Shown here: positions 1 through 11,387 of the stretch, piece by piece | Layout: the number at the start of each line of letters is the position of its first letter | Numbering within the stretch: the stretch's first letter is position 1 | Assembly (NCBI GenBank): GCA_012295275.1 | Contig: CM022679.1 | Coordinates: 12,648,415 to 12,712,414 of the forward strand | Direction: 5' to 3' | DNA length: 64,000 nt | Source: Chrysomallon squamiferum | Lineage: Eukaryota; Mollusca; Gastropoda; Neomphalida; Peltospiridae | Program-made: the position numbers and the translations under genes | Notes under the pieces: model-generated | Database searches by the model: none | Seen by the model: only the letters and a program-made list of their open reading frames with translations | What the model was told of the DNA's origin: nothing

Positions 1-192
1 TTTTGTGTAAAAACGAAGATGTACGAGAACTAATGTCGACAAAAACGAAGTCAAATCGTTGATTGTCGCTAATTTCCGTCTTTTATTTCTTACATCTTAA
101 GGCATACATGCACTTGCAAATAACAGATTACGAAAGAAACATACAAGCATAAAAGAAATAACCAAAAAATGAAATCAAATATTTTGATTGTG

Positions 193-223
<31 letters not shown>

Positions 224-297
224 GTGTATGCATGTATGCATGTACGTATGTATATATATCCCTCTAGTAACATAAACCTATTGTTTTACTATTTTAG
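1..297. other. Intron of the C1GALT1-like gene with a TATG microsatellite
   Basis: AT-rich intron sequence ending in a pyrimidine-rich acceptor (TTTTACTATTTTAG). Positions 193-259 hold an imperfect (TATG)n/(TGTA)n run. No coding potential seen. Confidence 0.7.
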
Positions 298-1174
298 GCG
301 CTTTCAGATACGTCTACGAAAATTACTACGACGATGCTGATTGGTTCATGAAGGCTGACGACGATACTTACGTCATAGTCGAAAACCTGCGATACTTCCT
401 ATCCAGTCAGGACACGAATCTGCCGATCTATTTTGGACACAAATTCAAGAAAATGGTCCCCCAGGGGTACTTCAGCGGAGGTGCTGGATATGTTCTAAGC
501 AGGGAGGCTTTAAAAGTGTTTATAGAGAAAGGATCCAATCAGACGATCTGCAAACAAGATGGCGGCGCTGAAGATGCAGAGATAGGGAAGTGTATGGCCA
601 AACTGGGCGTCATTGCGGGAAACTCAACTGACACGTTAGGCAGGAGCAGATTCCATTGCTTCGATGCAGAGACTCATCTGTTTGGTGGATATCCTAAATG
701 GTATTACAACTACGACGCCTCCGGAGCTAAGCAGGTAAATAACCTAGATAATACGATGTGGGATAAATTTGTAACATATCGTTTTGGGGCTGAAGAGCTG
801 TCACGTGTTAATCAGGTAATCGTTACGTCACTATTTATGTCGATTCAAACATGTCCGAAGATTACCGAGTCTGTGATTTTCTGATAGGGGTCTTGGGTTT
901 CTTCGTGTATGTACGACAGAAGGCCACAATTATTGTTAAATGAGTATATTAGCCAATGAGTATCGTTGCCAAAGATTAGCCAAAAAAAAACGATATAGAC
1001 CTATCTCTGGCGGAGAACCAGCGATATCCAGTCAGATGTTCGTCTGAGCTGTTCTACGCCAGAGAATACTCGGCTACTCAGCTAATTTGTCATTTACAAA
1101 AATCATTGAAAATATTAAAACTGTTAAAATTAAATATTTATATATTTTCGTTATATATTTAGGTGAATGGATAT

Positions 1175-1205
<31 letters not shown>

Positions 1206-1426
1206 TCTATCTATCTATCTGTTTGTTTCTTTCTTTCTTCGTTTATTTATTTATTTATTTATTTATTTTATTTTATTTGTTATTTCAGGGACAAGAAAAC
1301 ATTAGTGATTATGCAGTTTCATTCCATTACGTTGGACCAATGAAAATGTACTCTATGGAACTCTTTGTGTATCATTTACGTCCCTATGGCATTATATCTC
1401 GAGCGCAGGATCTTAATTTGCTATAA
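298..1426 (+). CDS. C1GALT1: C1GALT1-like core-1 beta-1,3-galactosyltransferase, 3' part (last two exons)
   Basis: Golgi type II membrane enzyme that transfers galactose from UDP-Gal to GalNAc-Ser/Thr, making core 1 O-glycan. Two exons are present: 298-734 (acceptor AG at 296-297, donor GT at 735, entering in phase 2) and 1289-1426 (acceptor at 1287-1288, stop TAA). The first reads through DADWFMKADDDTY, which contains the DxD-type metal/UDP-sugar site (ADDDTY), then PIYFGHKF, QGYFSGGAGYVLS and a C-x15-C spaced region. The second begins GQENISDYAVSFHYV and contains VYHLRPYG, both standard C1GALT1 C-terminal motifs. The C-terminus stops soon after YHLRPYG, without the longer tail of the human enzyme. 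The N-terminal anchor and first half of the catalytic domain lie upstream of the window. Candidate poly(A) signals AATAAA are at 1442-1447 and 1553-1558. Family assignment is firm; the exact paralogue is less so, because invertebrates often have several C1GALT1-like genes. Confidence 0.93.
975..1086. repeat. Imperfect inverted repeat (long hairpin) in C1GALT1 intron
   Basis: CTCTGGCG at 1005-1012 pairs with CGCCAGAG at 1057-1064. AGAAC (1014-1018) pairs with GTTCT (1051-1055), and AGC (1020-1022) with GCT (1048-1050). An inner stem TCAGA (1032-1036) / TCTGA (1043-1047) closes a 6-nt loop. Further out, ATTAGC (975-980) pairs with GCTAAT (1081-1086). Could be a miniature inverted-repeat element or a structured RNA; no protein coding. 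Confidence 0.6.
1165..1277. repeat. (ATTT)n / (TTTC)n microsatellite in the last C1GALT1 intron
   Basis: Tandem ATTT units with short CTAT, TTTC and TTTG interruptions fill the pyrimidine-rich end of the intron immediately before the acceptor at 1287-1288. The T-rich repeat therefore doubles as the polypyrimidine tract. Confidence 0.85.
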
Positions 1427-3080
1427 GAAGTTAAGAAGAGAAATAAATTATATACTTTTGTTGGCGTTTTATCCATGATTAATTAATTAGTATTTCTTTT
1501 AGCTGTGTAAACTTTATACAAGATATATTAAACCCTGTTTAGAAATATTAGAAATAAAACATTAACAACGACCATTATGATGATGATGATGACCTCCAAA
1601 TAAATACTAAAATTAAAGACACCACAGAACAAATAATGTTTATTTAACTTTTACATAAATTAATAACAGTACACATGAATGAAAGGCTTTTGTTAACATT
1701 TATTAACAGATGCAGATGAATTACTTATGTTAAGACAGATATGAAATACAAAACAGTATCTAGATATCTGTTGTTTCTATTTTAACTGAACCTTTTACTA
1801 AAAGCCATAAATATATTTCACATTCGTGCCATATCATTCAGTAGCAAACATAAGATTATATAAAAAAAATCTGGAATCTCTTGCTCTCTCCCTCTCCTCT
1901 GTCCTCCTCTCTCGTCTCTCTCTCTCTCTGTCTTTGATTATCACTGCATCTCTCTTTACCTCTCATTCTCTCTCTTTCTCTGTATTTTTATCTACCTATA
2001 TGTATCAGTTTGTTTATATAGACAAACAAATACTTAGTGAAACAGACAGACAAAGAAAGATGTATACTCATATACTGAAATAAAACATTACGAACTATAA
2101 AACACCAACAGTTTCCCTTTTCCTTATAAACTTTTGTTCTTTTGTCTATGCAACAATACATAAAGAAGCTCTGTATTAAATAATTATTCATTTATAAATT
2201 ATAAATTTTTTATATAAACTCTCTGATAATTTCACATTAAGTTTATAACAATATCATATATCACCAACTTCTTACTGCAGACTATTGTGAACAAAGAGCG
2301 TAATTCCAAAAACGATGTTACAAAAATGACGAACATTTCACGCATTGAATTTGTAAGTATAGAGTTAACTTTTACGGTATGGAAACTTAATTATTAAAAA
2401 TGTTACGATGCAAATAATTATTATTCAGTTTTTTCAAATGCAAGTTGCCAAAAATGTCATTTGGATATCTGTTTGTATAGTTACACACGTATAAGCATAA
2501 CACCTGAACACAATACCAATCTAGATAAAAATCGTTAGTAAAACATAAAGCAGTGAGGTTGCACCTACAGTATAAAAACATAAAATGTGTACAGAAATTT
2601 GTGACTAATTTACTATTGTTCATTTGTCCGTCCAGTCATCTATTCACCTACCTGTAAACATATAATTATGCACAAACATGTATAAAAAAAACAAAATATC
2701 CATCTACCTATAACATTAATACAGATACACATTGATACATGCATACTAATAAATCCAGCGGCTATTAATGATCTGTAAATGAGTACAACTCATTCAGAAA
2801 AGCCTTTGCATGCTCGACAATGAATCGCTAGTGAAGATGGTAAATAAATGTTACAGTTATCTTAATTAAGTCGTCAGTCTTTTCATTTCACAGGCTCACA
2901 GGCTTGTTATGTAATTACCATGACATTACAGCTTACAGAAACAAAACAAAAAGAAGAAACAAAAAATATCGTGGCATTCTGTTATTCAGGCATAATTAAA
3001 CGAAAGAAGCCAAAGACATGTTTTGTCCTATACATTATTCGGTTAGTGTAATAAACATATTTCTAAAAACGTTAAATCAT

Positions 3081-3126
<46 letters not shown>

Positions 3127-3192
3127 ATTTGCAACAGTTTGGATATAGTCTTTTAAAAAGTCAGGTTCATTTATTTGTCTTTTCCCTTCTTC

Positions 3193-3194
<2 letters not shown>
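1427..3194. other. Intergenic DNA between convergent C1GALT1 and the 332-aa gene
   Basis: 3' untranslated and flanking DNA of two convergent genes. It contains a CT-rich stretch (about 1881-1990), an (AAT)n run at 3081-3125 and several short AT-rich runs. No further exon could be supported. Confidence 0.6.

Positions 3195-3279
<85 letters not shown>
3195..3279. repeat. (TC)n/(GA)n microsatellite beside a stop codon
   Basis: About 85 bp of uninterrupted TC dinucleotide. It lies about 10 bp beyond the stop codon of the minus-strand 332-residue gene and before the first poly(A)-signal match for that gene (TTTATT at 3170-3175, AATAAA on the minus strand), so it is probably transcribed as (GA)n in the 3' UTR. 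Confidence 0.95.
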
Positions 3280-3280
<1 letters not shown>

Positions 3281-3288
3281 TTTTCTCC

Positions 3289-4287
3289 TTAGAACACAAT
3301 TCCCCGTTCCTTCATGAACTCCATAGCTTTCAGTTCAATTTTCGGTTTCGCTTCTTTTGGCGTTCTGGGCGGCAGATGCAAAGATTCCAAATTTCCCACA
3401 ACTGACTTGAGATCTAGCGGCGCGGAATTTGACTTGATAGGGCAGAGAGCATGCTCCAGATGAGAGTACCTTGGATCCTTTATCGTACTTCCGAGCTGAA
3501 AACTATATTCTTTTTCTGGCTTCTTTTTCCCAAGCGAACTAGCCGATGAAACGTCACTGCCACCATCTCTAAGTACAGAACTGAACGCTCGGGAAACTTC
3601 CGACATTACCGCCACAGATTTCACGGCTCTCGCTAACTTGGTCGCCGCCTGCGAAGGCTGGATGCTGCTGTCACTCGTTAATGTCTGCTGGCGAGGAAAC
3701 AGTCCTGACTCAGAACGAGGCGCGCTGCTTCTCATTTCCGTAACTAACTCGGGTCTGAACGTAACGACTCGTGGTTTCTCGGTGGACGAAACATTTCTTA
3801 GTTCCTTCGCTCGCTTTCGTCCGGTTTTCGGGGCCATTCTCTCCAAAAGTGCAAAACGGGCGTTTGTACGCGCTCTCGTCTGCGGTGCGGATTTGACACT
3901 GATGCTGCTACACACGTCGCTGCGACTGTCGCTGAAGCTGGGCGTTTCGAAAGAATGTCTTCGCGTGGCGTTCTCGGCCGCGGCCGAATAGTGCCGAACT
4001 TTGCCCGCTCGTTTCAGCATTTTGTCTATAAACATCTTTTTCTCGTATGCGTTCTGTAACAGAAATTTGTGCCTCTCTTTGGAGAGTTCCCACAACTTTG
4101 ACCTCAGCATCCGCTCCTCCGTCACGTTGTCCGACAACCTTCCCGACATCCGCGACGGTTCGTGACTCGGGCCATGGACGTCCGAGTCTCTTTTAGCCCA
4201 CGCCTCCATTTCTTTTGTCGCATTCGACTTGGTCGTTGTAAATTTGGATTTCATCCTTGCTGGTGCGCTTTTCGGTTTTGGACGCAT
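3289..4287 (-). CDS. Uncharacterised 332-residue basic, Ser/Arg-rich protein (single coding exon)
   Basis: Not recognised. A 999-bp open frame starts at ATG 4287 and ends with TAA at 3289-3291. It is clearly richer in G+C and CpG than its AT-rich surroundings, which together with its length supports real coding. The protein is rich in Ser, Arg, Lys and Ala. A predicted helical stretch (about residues 59-95, LRSKLWELSKERHKFLLQ and following) could form a coiled coil; the middle is low-complexity. The C-terminal 60 residues, including DPRYSHLEHALCPIK and a final ELKAMEFMKERGIVF, look ordered. No signal peptide or membrane segment. The bases just upstream of the ATG read TTTGTACAG|ATG, a good splice acceptor, so a 5' UTR intron is likely. 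The absence of introns in the coding part could also mean an old retrocopy. Function unknown; no neighbour suggests one. Confidence 0.72.
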   Translation of the reverse strand: MRPKPKSAPARMKSKFTTTKSNATKEMEAWAKRDSDVHGPSHEPSRMSGRLSDNVTEERMLRSKLWELSKERHKFLLQNAYEKKMFIDKMLKRAGKVRHYSAAAENATRRHSFETPSFSDSRSDVCSSISVKSAPQTRARTNARFALLERMAPKTGRKRAKELRNVSSTEKPRVVTFRPELVTEMRSSAPRSESGLFPRQQTLTSDSSIQPSQAATKLARAVKSVAVMSEVSRAFSSVLRDGGSDVSSASSLGKKKPEKEYSFQLGSTIKDPRYSHLEHALCPIKSNSAPLDLKSVVGNLESLHLPPRTPKEAKPKIELKAMEFMKERGIVF

Positions 4288-4299
4288 CTGTACAAATGA

Positions 4300-4839
4300 C
4301 GATTTAAATGAAACCAGCTTTTATCTTCTTGGTCAGATGAATAAATTTATTCTTCTGGTTTTTTTTTTTTGTTTTGTTGGGTTTTTTTATATCACTTTGA
4401 TTTTTGTTTTCTATTCTTTTCTGTTATATTTTAATCTAGAAACTCTCTGTTTTATATTATTCTCTTTTTCGTTTTATTAATCCTATTCTATTCACATTTT
4501 TTTTTTTTTTTTAAAAAAAAAATATTAATAAACGCTAACCTTCCAATCCTTGTCATAAAAATAGTAAAATTTTTCAGAACATCTAGCCTTGAGATGAATC
4601 ACTAATTCTCAAAAAAAAAAAAAAAAAAAAAAACCCAGTCCCGCGTTAGAATAGCTAGTTTTATTTGAAAATTGTCTTCCAGAAGAACGATAGTTTCCTG
4701 TAACAAATGGTACCGGATGAAGTATTTATTCAACACAAACTTTTTAAAAACCTTGTAAAAAAAAAAAACCACACACCTAGACCTTCTGTAAATGTGATAC
4801 CGGGGATGAATAAATACCCTTCTGTTGTATAACCACTGA
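4300..4839. other. T-rich/A-rich spacer, probably 5' UTR intron of the 332-aa gene
   Basis: Low-complexity AT sequence with poly-A/T runs at 4497-4521 and 4611-4632. Nothing coding seen. Confidence 0.5.
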
Positions 4840-5060
4840 CAGACTGGACGTGTGTCCTTGTTAACTGTCTACACCGCTGTTCGGCTGTCTGCCCCCTCTC
4901 CTGCCACCTCCTCCGAGTATTCTTAACACTGTCCGTTCGTTCAACGACTTGCACAAACCGAAGAAAGGCGGTTTTCCCCCCGATAGCTGCAACGCAGATA
5001 GGAAAGTAATCCCGTCGACGGATGGTTGACTAAGTTTTTGGTGACCAACAGCAAAACATC
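4840..5060 (-). promoter_or_regulatory. Candidate promoter / 5' UTR region of the 332-aa gene
   Basis: A patch richer in G+C and CpG than its flanks, lying 550-770 bp upstream of the minus-strand ATG at 4287. Together with the acceptor-like TTTGTACAG directly before that ATG, it could be a non-coding first exon plus promoter. Possible minus-strand donors occur here but I cannot choose one. Open frames across this patch (4730-5163) show no recognisable protein. Confidence 0.35.
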
Positions 5061-5887
5061 CAGCTCTGAAAAATAAACTCAGATCGTAAGTGGATTTATT
5101 TATTCCGCACAGATAATCTGTATCGTGCATGTAATAATGAGCTAATCGGATTAACCAACGCAATGCAACACCAGTGAGTTATTATTAATTCCACGTGTGC
5201 AGGTTACCGTGTGAACTTCAAAAGAAATTCAGATGGAAAACATTCTAAATGTCATAACGCACCTATGCTACGACGGCAGTGTTGTTACGAGCAAAGGAAG
5301 TTTACATAAAAACAATACTTAATGAAAAAATATTCTGAGGTAACTCTTGGTTACTATAATCACTAAATTTCCATAGATAGATAGATACAGATTTACAGTA
5401 GTTGAGTATATAGGTACTGTTTGGGACATATTTATTTATATGAAAAAATCTTTTATTTCATTATAATATATTATCAGGAAAATTATAATTAATCTACAGA
5501 AATATAAAGACATATTATTACATATTATTTTTCAGTATTTTCAGATTTAACTAAGAGAGTAATTACCATGAATGATTATACTGCATCACCATTCATTTCT
5601 TTTCACTGGGTGTTTGTCAAGCACCAACCTGCATCCACATCGGGCGTGCTTAATCGAGTGTAATTAATCAAGCTTATTTTTCTTCACTGATGTTAAAAAA
5701 GGTTAAACAAATAAGGAATTTGAAACAATCACGTAATTTGACAATATAGCATAACGACTTCGGCTTTTTAATGTCGCACTTGTTTTTCATAATCTGTATT
5801 ACTCACTAGGGAGATTTAAACGTTTAAACATCCACCGAAGACCAGGAAAAAAACTGAATACGCGCATAAACATTATTTAGTTTTTAC

Positions 5888-6010
5888 ATTATTTTGTATT
5901 TCAGCCTTTATAATGGTTAAATAAATACACACACACGCACGCACGCATATACACACACACATATATTTTTAAACCATTATAAATGATTGATAAAGGCTAA
6001 AATAAATGTT
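5888..6010. repeat. Imperfect inverted repeat flanking a CA microsatellite
   Basis: The left arm, ending CAGCCTTTATAATGGTT (to about 5917), is complementary, with indels, to the right arm beginning AACCATTATAAATG and continuing through AAAGGCTAAAATAAATG (to about 6010). The loop holds ACAC/GCACGC repeats at 5928-5965. Confidence 0.55.
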
Positions 6011-6271
6011 ATATATATATACATACACGACCGAAAAAACCAAGTTGGAAGAGACACATAAATTACTTTTATATACCACTACATCATCTTAAACGTTGTT
6101 ATTTAAATGTTGTCTTCTTTAATCCATAGAAAATTTAAATATTAAAACACTTTTCAAAGACCAGAAGAACCTTAATAAAAACTGACAGATCAGTTATCTT
6201 TTTCCATGACTCAGCTATAACCTACTAATAATATATTATTTATTATAGTCTTTATATCTAAAAAGAAGTAA

Positions 6272-6304
<33 letters not shown>

Positions 6305-6389
6305 CTTTTTCCGTAAAACAAGAATACGATTGTAGCTTATGCATAATGTTCTGCATACTATTTTCTTATTAAAATATATATACAATGTA

Positions 6390-6400
6390 GATAGATAGAC

Positions 6401-6431
<31 letters not shown>

Positions 6432-6465
6432 CAGATAGACAGACAGACAGACAGATAGATAGATT
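6390..6465. repeat. (GATA)n/(GACA)n microsatellite flanked by short inverted arms
   Basis: Tandem GATA and GACA units. Just outside are TTCTTATTAAAATA (about 6363-6376) and TTTTAATAAGAGAA (about 6465-6478), which are near-perfect inverted copies of each other. Confidence 0.8.
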
Positions 6466-7159
6466 TTAATAAGAGAATACTTTACCTTCTTTATTTCACA
6501 GACTTTAACCCCAAGATCATTAAAATATTTCTAAGATCCTAAAACAAATCTGAACCACACAAATAAAGTATCCTTTCCTTACATCAAATGGACTCTGTTA
6601 ATATCCTACGTTATTTATTCCCTAGAACATCACAATTTTCAAAAAGCCAATAACAAACCTGCGACGTATTTATAAGTTATCTTGTCCACGTATCAACTAG
6701 AGCCTATCAATATGATACATTCTTTATCACAGTATTATTACATACTGACAGAAAAATTTAAAATTTATCAAAGACCAAAATAACCTGGGCGATATTGTGC
6801 ACATGCTATCTGTCCTGTTTATCACCTAACACTCATTAATATATCATCTCACCTTGTATATCACTAGTTTTAATCCACAGAGCTTGAAACACCTGTGGTA
6901 TCTTATTTCCCAAACACAAGGGGACAAAAACAATGACTGACTGTTGACGCACGAAGTTTAGTTTTAACCTCGTATTAATTTCCTCTGTGTTGAAATCACA
7001 TATATATGCATAGCCGTGTAAACGGTTCAATGGCTTGCAAAACCTCTCACACTGTGAACTTAAATACATACACACACACACACATATATATATATATACT
7101 GTTTGTGTAATATGTGTGCACGTGTGTGAGTGGGCGTGTGGGTGTGCGCGTGTGTGCGT

Positions 7160-7580
7160 GTGTTGTCCATTCTGTCAGGTTTAGATTTATTTTTAGCTGC
7201 TGATCTACATGTGATTAAGAACGCAAACAAAATCGTGTGTTTGTCAAAACAATGATAGTCTGTAGTGACAAATATTAGCAAATACGAATGCATGCTTATA
7301 AGTCCAATGCATGTGTGTGTGTGTATTGCTGTGTGTGTATGAGTACGTGTGTATTTATATGTATATCCAGTCTGTGTCAGCGTTTAATTTTATAATTAGC
7401 TGTTATTCTGTGTGATCAAATATATATATATATATATATATATAAAATCTTGTTTATCAGAATGACAATAGCAATCTGCATTGACAAATAATAACAAATA
7501 CGAATACAAACTTGTAAGTTAGATGTGTATGAGTCTGTACAATGCATGGGTGGATGTGTATGTGTCTCTCTGTGTGTGCG
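7160..7580. repeat. Old tandem duplication, unit about 210 bp, with TG repeats
   Basis: A block at about 7165-7360 recurs, diverged, at about 7365-7580. Shared landmarks in the same order: CCA..CTGT.CAG, ATTTTTAGCTG / ATAATTAGCTG, ATGTGATTAAG / TGTGTGATCAA, GTTTGTCAAAACAATGA / GTTTATCAGAATGACAA, TAGTGACAAATA / ATTGACAAATAATA, CAAATACGAAT, and CAATGCATG followed by TG repeats. Non-coding. Confidence 0.6.
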
Positions 7581-8078
7581 GGGGGGTGACACTAAAATCA
7601 CTGAATCGTGTATGATATTGAAAAAAAAATGGTTATTGTGTTTAGGCTGTTTTTAATGTTTTTTAAATAAATATGATATAAGCCATAATAGCAATTGATA
7701 ATTATTAGTTTGTTAGTATATACTATATAGTATATCAATATATAAGGAACGTCAATGTGTGCTTCTATCTTCATTTATATTCTTTTAAATTTTAAACATA
7801 TTAATTCAATAAATTATTATTACTATTATTATTTATTCATAATTATTGACTAAATTTATTCTTACCTTTTGCTGTTTTCACATGAAAACACCAGTTTATA
7901 TATTTAAATTCGGTAGAGAAATTTGACGTCATAAATAATAAAGGATCGTTTTCACTGTGTGACTGTTACAATCGAATCGTAGTGCAAAAATTCAGAACCA
8001 AAACAACATTATTCTAAATTCAACCAATCAAATTGCAGTTAACGATAAGTCACGAGTTACGTCCCTTAATTTTTAATT

Positions 8079-8109
<31 letters not shown>

Positions 8110-8652
8110 TTTTTTTTTTTATTTGTTTTTTTTTATTTAATTTTTTTTTATTATTTTATTATTAATATTAATATTCTTAATTTTTTTGTTGCTACAACAA
8201 GTTGTACAAATCGACACGACAAGCAAAATAACAAATGACTCTAATAATACTATCAATAAAAAAAAAAAAAAAAAAATAAAAAGATAATTAAAAAATAAAA
8301 GAAAATCTTGTATGTATTGTGATAAATGTTTAGATCAGGATTCGGTAGACCAGGATATCTCACGACCTGTCATGTCTGTGTCATTAACTTACAACCGAAG
8401 CCCGCATTATTTTTATACCACTAAAATATATTATTTTTGTTTTTAAAGTCTTACGTTAGATACACGTCCATATATGCATACGTCTGAATATCATTACCTT
8501 GGTCGATTGTTTTTGAAAATGTGCAGCACATATGATCATCATAATGCTGGTTTGCAAGAACTTGGCTAAATAACTATATGTCATTTTTTTTCTTCTATTA
8601 TTTCAAACGGTTGTCAGTTTAAAAGAATTAGAGATTAATCGTAAGCAAAATA

Positions 8653-8686
8653 ATAATAATATCAACAACAACAACACCAACAAAAA

Positions 8687-8769
<83 letters not shown>

Positions 8770-8790
8770 AAATAAATAAATAAAAATAAA
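8653..8790. repeat. (AAT)n then (AAAT)n microsatellite
   Basis: AAT and AAC-type trinucleotides turn into AAAT tetranucleotides. Reading either strand gives low-complexity open frames only. Confidence 0.85.
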
Positions 8791-9721
8791 CAAAAAACAA
8801 TAATCTGGTAAAATATGGCGTGTTAATTTAGACCTTTTGTTCGAAACATAAAAGGTATTCTTTAAGCTCTAAATTGCAAGCACATGTACACGGAACAAAC
8901 CTCTTAAAGCCGCTTTAATGACTGTATTATTTCCTAATTCTGTCTTTTATGACATAGCAATATAAACATGTCGAACTATTCGGCATGCCAGCGAGATAGG
9001 AAACTGTTTACGTAGAATGTGTTTTAATACCACATGGTGATAAAACTAATGCCTTTATGTATGTGTTTACTTTTGTGAGTGTGTATATGTGTGCGTGTGC
9101 ATATGTGTGTTTGTGTGCATGTTGATTTCACAGTGAATGAATATTATTATTCTTAATAGTAGTAGTAGTAGTATCATGCTTTAAACCTTATGCTTAAGAA
9201 AATATATTTATTCAGATCATTTATTATTATCATTCTTTTTTATTTTATATTTTCCTTTATTATTATTACAATTTTTATTTATTTATTTTTTTATTTTTAT
9301 TTTTATTTTTATTTTTATTTTCATTTTTATTTTTATGGTATTCTAAAATCAAGTAAAGAGTACAGATCAATTTGTGTCATCAGTAATTTTAAGGATATCG
9401 GAGATATGTCACACACGGATTCTGGTCAGTATCATTCCCTGATGTCCCTGTAACCTACGTTATTTACGATTATTATCATTATTTTTAAATATATTTTCTT
9501 TCTTCATATATTTTAACATTTCTACCATGATCTGGTGTTTGTTATATGTATTCAGAGGATTATGTAACTGCAGAGGTGACAAGCATGAATTAAAACATTA
9601 TTTATGTACTTCTAAGTCAGACTAACCTTTGGTGAACTCGCCGATTAGTATGGACGGTTTATCTAACGTGAATCTTTTAAGAGAACTACATCACAATAAA
9701 TAAATAATATCGACTTTAAGT

Positions 9722-9909
<188 letters not shown>

Positions 9910-10380
9910 AGAAACTGATACAGAAATTTTAGTCTTTTCAAAACTTAGCTTCTGTATAAAAGAATGTGATGAAAATAGATTATTCATTGCAAAGCAATAA
10001 AACCAACAGAAATGAAAGATAGACTGATAAACAGATAGATAGCAAATGATTTAAGAGACAATAGCAATATGCGATCGTCTGAATGATCAAGACACTATTT
10101 AATGAAATAATATTCAAACTGAGATTATTAAATTAAGCCAATATAATATAAATGAAGATCTTCCTTATTTGTTTAATTTTTTTACGACTTCATTACACAG
10201 TATCAAAACACTACGGATGTTAGTGCAGGCAGCTTTTAATAAAATTATATTTTATGAAGAAACATAAAAAAAAAAAAAACCAACATACCAGCCCAAGATC
10301 TCTTTCACAGAAGTCATATACCACAATATTGACAAATGTTTAGCTCAACTATTTCTGAGTAATCACAGAACCAGAATAGC

Positions 10381-10760
10381 GTATGATGCACCCAGACACG
10401 TTGGAGGTATATCATCCACATGAACAGACTGCGCTGTTAGTCCGTCAGCCAAAATATCCCTCACTCCAGTTGGATCGCCTTGTCAATCAAAATCAGTTTT
10501 GCAAGAAATTTGATCAGCCTTAACACTTGGGCAGTTTGTGAATATTTTACTTCTTTTAAATCCACAAGTTATAATTATTTCGTTGTCACTTGTCGAAGAA
10601 GCCTGGTTTTATATTTCGTTTGTTAACAAAGTCCGGATCAGCAAAGTTACCCTTAGTTATGAATGTAGCGATTAACTGTAACCCCGCGCCAAAATTGGCT
10701 ACCTTATCGTCTGCCATCCATGACGAAATCTTAAAGTGGGTTTAAACGCCGCTTTTGTTC
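10381..10760. other. Unexplained CpG-containing, higher-complexity patch
   Basis: This stretch is less AT-rich and more complex than its flanks (for example AACCCCGCGCCAAAATTGGC near 10680), but no open frame, splice pattern or known repeat is clear. It may be a decayed transposon or an unrelated regulatory region. Confidence 0.3.
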
Positions 10761-11311
10761 GTGCCTAATTCAGATGAAATGATATTCGACTGTAACTGTT
10801 TTGAGCGTGTTTTTAACATTGTATTTTGATTGTTCTTTTATTCTGTTAAAGACAGACCAAAAGAAAATTAAGTTTATGTTTTGACATGCAGCGATTTTAT
10901 GTCTCAGTCTAAATTTAAAAAAAACTTCCATTAAAAAGTTTCTTTCTGTTGAAAATATTATTTTATTCCTTCTGTTTTTATGTCCTCTGTCAGTCTCTCT
11001 TGTTGCTGTGTGAATAAGTAGGTTGACAATGTAATTAAAATACACCTTGAAATAATGAAATTTGTTCAGTATTTCTGAAAAATGACAATCATAAACGTTT
11101 TTACTTTCATATGGTGACATATACTGACCTGACGGAAACATTTTTATTTAGGTTGTCAGAAAAGGATTCGAACATGATACTTCTGATGGGGTATACAATT
11201 TCAAACATAATAAATGAATTAAATAAAATTTTGAAATTTAAAAAATCATAATAAACTAAAATCTGTCTTTGAAAAGACGGTTATGACAGTTAGATTTGAA
11301 TAAATTAATGA

Positions 11312-11387
11312 CATATATTTTTGATGTGTTAGTGTTTATATATATATATATATATATAAATAAACACAGACACATCAAAAATATATG
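11312..11387. repeat. Near-perfect 28-bp inverted repeat around a TA core
   Basis: The left arm 11312-11339 (CATATATTTTTGATGTG...) and right arm 11360-11387 (...CACATCAAAAATATATG) match over 28 bp with two mismatches, separated by 20 bp of alternating TA. Very likely forms a hairpin or cruciform. Confidence 0.85.

Noticed and set aside
735-884. Continuation of the C1GALT1 open frame beyond 734 to a stop at 884
   Set aside because: After CAG|GTAAAT the translation no longer resembles the family, while the exon at 1289 supplies the expected conserved C-terminus in phase.
3018-3405. Plus-strand Ser-Leu repeat frames
   Set aside because: Translation of the (TC)n repeat running into the antisense of the 332-residue gene.
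10770-11141. 123-codon minus-strand open frame
   Set aside because: Internal AT-rich composition, no recognised motif, no splice partner; probably chance, though a decayed transposon fragment cannot be excluded.
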